Shown piece by piece: positions 29,394-29,688 of a DNA stretch of 29,688 nt. The translations under genes and the position numbers were made by a program. Under the pieces are notes generated by a model. That model did not search any database and had not been told where the DNA came from. It saw nothing but the letters and a program-made list of their open reading frames with translations. The first letter of the stretch is position 1. Every line of letters starts with the position of its first letter. Source of the stretch: Smittium culicis (Eukaryota; Kickxellomycota; Harpellomycetes; Harpellales; Legeriomycetaceae); NCBI GenBank assembly GCA_001970855.1, contig LSSN01001862.1:1-29688 (forward strand), written 5' to 3'.

Positions 29394-29688
29394 ATAGAAC
29401 CCTTGGCCACGATATTTGACGTATGTGCGTGGTGCAAAAAAAACGGTAAAACTATTCATCCATATGGGATGAAAATTCTAGTCAAAAAATTGAATCAGGA
29501 AATCGAATTGCCGCTCTTCCTTGAACATGATACTGAATTTATAAATCTTTTCTACAAAGGATGTAAAGAGGCATACAGTTATTGCAAGTCTACAGAGCAT
29601 TGGAAATCGGAATGCGAGGCCCTAAATAAAATCATTAGTGAAAGAAAAGCCCGCAAGGGGAACATTAAAATTGGATTTGTTTTTAAGA
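29394..29688 (+). mobile_element. Continuation of LINE-like ORF1 after the stop, with degenerate zinc knuckle; runs off the window
   Basis: From 29394 to the last base the same frame as 28812 is open for 98 codons with no further stop. It starts IEPLATIFDVCAW, which looks like the continuation of the helix ending at the TAA. It then contains a Cys/His motif: Cys (29562-29564), Tyr (29574-29576), Cys (29583-29585), His (29598-29600), Cys (29613-29615). A classical CX2CX4HX4C knuckle would need Cys where Tyr29574 stands; TAC differs from TGC by one base. A basic tail (ERKARKG) follows. Endonuclease and reverse transcriptase would be expected in ORF2 beyond the window and are not visible here. 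The single stop plus the altered knuckle residue suggest a recently inactivated copy. Confidence 0.6.

Overview
This is a eukaryotic nuclear DNA window, AT-rich throughout, dominated by one uninterrupted 22.2 kb gene. At 5173-27360 (+) a single open reading frame encodes a 7395-residue midasin (MDN1/REA1), the dynein-like six-AAA+ ATPase that strips assembly factors from pre-60S ribosomal particles. All six Walker A motifs, the long linker, an acidic Asn/Asp/Glu-rich stretch and the C-terminal MIDAS domain can be read directly. The protein is much longer than the yeast (about 4900 aa) or human (about 5600 aa) proteins, mainly because of the linker.

Organism: the intron-free giant gene, A/T-ending codons, very AT-rich intergenic DNA, asparagine/serine-rich low complexity, and a LINE-type ORF1 with a CCHC-like knuckle at the right edge suggest an AT-rich early-diverging fungus. 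A gut-dwelling Harpellales/Smittium-like genome is my best guess. This is inference, not demonstrated.

Layout: (1) 1-2588, moderately AT-rich DNA with patchy, frame-hopping open segments and no intact gene; it looks like eroded coding or transposon DNA of unknown identity. (2) 2589-5172, extremely AT-rich intergenic DNA with no gene, forming the MDN1 upstream region. (3) 5173-27360, MDN1, with a candidate polyadenylation signal at 27439. (4) 27361-28811, AT-rich intergenic DNA with small inverted repeats. (5) 28812-29688, start of a LINE-like retrotransposon ORF1 (RNA-binding/zinc-knuckle type). It is interrupted by one in-frame TAA, carries a degenerate zinc knuckle, and runs off the window.

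Only MDN1 is a confidently functional gene. The flanks appear to be mobile-element debris and spacer, so there is no gene cluster or operon-like system here. The points most worth a second look are the size and expansions of this midasin, the AAA6 Walker B substitution, the cysteine cluster in the linker, the interrupted LINE ORF1, and the unidentified decayed coding region at the left edge.
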